A stretch of DNA of 5,737 nucleotides from an uncultured Porphyromonas sp. GTDB lineage: Bacteria; Bacteroidota; Bacteroidia; Bacteroidales; Porphyromonadaceae. Below the pieces are notes generated by a model that saw only the letters and a program-made list of their open reading frames with translations, did no database searches and was not told the origin of the DNA. The translations under genes and the position numbers were made by a program. Where the stretch lies: NCBI GenBank assembly GCA_947253195.1, contig CAMXXM010000101.1, positions 1 through 5,737 on the forward strand, given 5' to 3'. Each line of letters begins with the position of its first letter. The stretch's first letter is position 1. Of this stretch, positions 4,429 through 5,737 are shown piece after piece.

Positions 4429-5112
4429 ATGAGTGCAGTAAAAGATCGGATCTACCAGCTTATAGACGCGAAAAAGATTGGGGTGCGTGAGTTTACTGAC
4501 GCAATAGGCGTGAGTGAGTCATATATTCGTAACATCTCTAAGTCTATATCAGCAGAGAAGCTTATGAGGATAAGCCAGCTGTTCCCGGATCTCAATCCTG
4601 ATTGGCTACTCACGGGAGAGGGGTCTATGCTCCTTTCCGACAACCCGAAAAACACAGCCATCCCGATAGATGCACCCGAGGTGATCTACCTACCGGTGGT
4701 GCCTCACTCAGCGAGAGCAGGCACGCTCGGGGAGTATGAGCAGCTCTTTGCCGACGACTATAGTCGCCGACAGCCGGTCATCGTGACCCGCCAAATGCAC
4801 GGCAGGTATATATGCTTTCAGATAGAGGGAGACTCCATGGAGCCGACCCTTAGGCACGGAGACGTAGTGATGGCTCGGCACATCGACCGAGATCTCTATA
4901 AGGACTCCAAGCTTCACCTCCGCTCGTGGAGCGTCTGGATCGTCGTTACCCGCACAGACGGCATCCTCATCAAAGAGATAGCCGACCACGACGTCAAGGG
5001 CGGTGTACTCACGCTACACTCCCTCAACCCCCTCTACGAAGACCTCACTGTCCGCCTCAGCGACGTCATCGACATCTACAACGTCATCGAGATCGTCTCC
5101 CGCCACCTGTAA
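4429..5112 (+). CDS. phage repressor: XRE-type HTH plus S24 LexA/CI-like self-cleaving peptidase domain
   Basis: The 227-residue protein has an N-terminal HTH (residues about 4-65; VREFTDAIGVSESYIRNI forms the helix-turn-helix, followed by PDLNPDWLLTGEGSML, typical of Bacteroidales prophage repressors). A linker leads to the S24 domain: SARAG with Ala97-Gly98 as likely scissile bond, GDSMEPTLRHGD with catalytic Ser136, and GILIKEI with general-base Lys182. Known: RecA filament triggers self-cleavage in this family. Inferred: it holds the leftward operon off through the palindromic operators and releases it after DNA damage. The frame stays open back to 4339, but that start would put 30 extra residues across the operators and promoter and before the usual HTH start, so 4429 is chosen. 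It has no SD, and A/T-rich sequence precedes it. Confidence 0.92.
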   Translation: MSAVKDRIYQLIDAKKIGVREFTDAIGVSESYIRNISKSISAEKLMRISQLFPDLNPDWLLTGEGSMLLSDNPKNTAIPIDAPEVIYLPVVPHSARAGTLGEYEQLFADDYSRRQPVIVTRQMHGRYICFQIEGDSMEPTLRHGDVVMARHIDRDLYKDSKLHLRSWSVWIVVTRTDGILIKEIADHDVKGGVLTLHSLNPLYEDLTVRLSDVIDIYNVIEIVSRHL

Positions 5113-5128
5113 TACTAGATATAATGTT

Positions 5129-5737
5129 ATGAGAAAGAACATCCTTGTTGTTGCATTCTTAATGTGCTTCTGCACGCTCTCATCTGCGCAAACAGAAATT
5201 GAATCGTTGGATAGTGCTATGCCTTACCCTACACGTATAAAAATGAACTTACCTAAAGGTATAAAATACTGCACTGAGTGGGTATCACAAGTTTACAGGA
5301 GAAACTGGAGTGCAAGTATCTATATGTTTAATAGAGAAGGTTTTCTTGTAAAGCAACAAGTTTTTTTGGATTGTGAACGGTTTGCGCTTCCAAGCAGTTT
5401 TTTTTTGTATTCATACGACAACAAGAATCGTATTGCTTCTTGCAACTTGTATTCCGGGGTAGGTAAATTGGTTAAGGAGAGAACATACCATTACAGTAGC
5501 GATGGTTTAGCTGTGAAAATAGTGGAGTCTTCAATCGATGATTCTGAGGAAAAATGGAGGTACGTTTATTCTCTAATTTATGATAAAGAAAGTGGACTAT
5601 TGATGGCTAAAAAGTGCGAGAAAGATGGCGGAACATCTCGCGACCCTGATGCATATATGTACCCACATACGCTTTACTATTATTACGATAAAGATAGAAA
5701 AGTCGCTGTCTCTTATACACATCTCCGAGCCCACGAG
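5129..5737 (+). CDS. secreted protein with YD-like repeats, truncated by contig end and fused to adapter sequence
   Basis: An ATG at 5129-5131 opens a frame to the window edge. Residues 1-20 are a Sec signal peptide: basic MRKN, hydrophobic ILVVAFLMCFC, and probable cleavage at SSA-QT. The rest is rich in Tyr and shows loosely repeated units of the form aromatic-Asp/Asn/Ser-x3-Gly/Arg-hydrophobic at residues about 67, 96, 122, 151 and 186. These resemble YD/RHS-like repeats of Bacteroidetes exported proteins. The true sequence ends near residue 192; the final SYTHLRAHE is adapter translation, so the real C-terminus is unknown. The gene is visibly A+T-rich compared with everything to its left and starts only 16 bases after the repressor stop. 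It may be a lysogenic-conversion cargo gene co-transcribed with the repressor, or a host gene at the prophage edge. No toxin or enzyme domain is seen. Confidence 0.72.
   Translation, partial: MRKNILVVAFLMCFCTLSSAQTEIESLDSAMPYPTRIKMNLPKGIKYCTEWVSQVYRRNWSASIYMFNREGFLVKQQVFLDCERFALPSSFFLYSYDNKNRIASCNLYSGVGKLVKERTYHYSSDGLAVKIVESSIDDSEEKWRYVYSLIYDKESGLLMAKKCEKDGGTSRDPDAYMYPHTLYYYYDKDRKVAVSYTHLRAHE
5398..5406 (+). repeat. run of nine T inside the secreted-protein gene
   Basis: Nine consecutive T fall in codons for Phe88-Phe92 region of the secreted protein, and a run of seven T lies at 5361-5367. Such runs can slip in replication or in sequencing. The frame is intact in this copy. Confidence 0.6.
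5706..5737. other. Nextera (Tn5) adapter contamination at contig end
   Basis: Bases 5706-5724 are ctgtctcttatacacatct, the 19-bp Tn5 mosaic end used in Nextera libraries. They are followed directly by ccgagcccacgag (5725-5737), the beginning of the Nextera read-2 adapter. In the secreted-protein frame this gives the well-known artefact peptide SYTHLRAHE. These bases are not from the organism, and the window end is an untrimmed contig end. Confidence 0.97.

Noticed and set aside
5113..5128. A terminator or attachment site between repressor and secreted-protein gene
   Set aside because: The 16-base A/T-rich gap has no stem-loop, and no duplicate of it is visible in the window.
4926..5132. Arg/His/Pro-rich forward frame overlapping the repressor end
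   Set aside because: It lies in another frame of the S24 domain, has shadow-like composition, and lacks any start context.
5706..5724. A Tn5/IS50-type transposon end
   Set aside because: The mosaic end is followed exactly by synthetic Nextera adapter sequence, so it comes from library preparation rather than a transposon in the genome.

Overview
The window looks like the regulatory switch and early operon of a temperate phage or prophage of Bacteroidales, plausibly Porphyromonas or a relative. Three things suggest this: a Bacteroidetes-type promoter (-7 element TAnnTTTG with a TTG-type -33 element) in front of the long operon, A/T-rich translation-initiation regions mixed with only occasional Shine-Dalgarno sequences, and the moderately G+C-rich codon use with many small phage-type genes. 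The genus is an inference.

Layout. From 4200 down to 1, eleven tightly packed genes all run leftward with gaps of 1-19 bases or overlaps of 4-17 bases, so they almost certainly form one operon. In transcription order they are: a Pro/Ala-tailed protein (3847-4200), a small acidic helical protein (3588-3842), a C2H2-like zinc-finger protein (3218-3601), an unrecognised 168-residue protein (2715-3221), three further small unknowns (2515-2709, 2297-2518, 1978-2310), a two-helix membrane protein (1749-1976), a small helix-turn-helix protein (1562-1765), a disordered-linker protein (1078-1542) and a DUF2800/Cas4-like nuclease cut by the window edge (1-1065). The last two are typical of the start of a phage replication/recombination module.

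The 228-base divergent region 4201-4428 is the control centre. A good leftward promoter (4342-4372, minus strand) has a 16-bp palindromic operator (4350-4365) filling the spacer between its -33 and -7 boxes. A second, 14/16 copy (4380-4395) lies before the rightward repressor gene, and the two together make a 13-bp perfect inverted repeat around a 10-bp centre. Weaker related sites lie in the operon leader. The rightward gene 4429-5112 encodes an XRE/S24 LexA-like repressor with an Ala-Gly cleavage site and Ser/Lys dyad, so the expected logic is: the repressor silences the early operon and its own promoter, and DNA damage triggers self-cleavage and induction.

Just 16 bases after the repressor, from 5129, a visibly A+T-rich gene encodes a secreted protein with YD-like repeats. 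It looks like a lysogenic-conversion (moron) gene or a flanking host gene. It is truncated, and the last 32 bases (5706-5737) are not biological: they match the Nextera transposon mosaic end plus adapter. The right end of the window is therefore an untrimmed contig end. No tRNA, rRNA, CRISPR array, insertion sequence or clear terminator was found.
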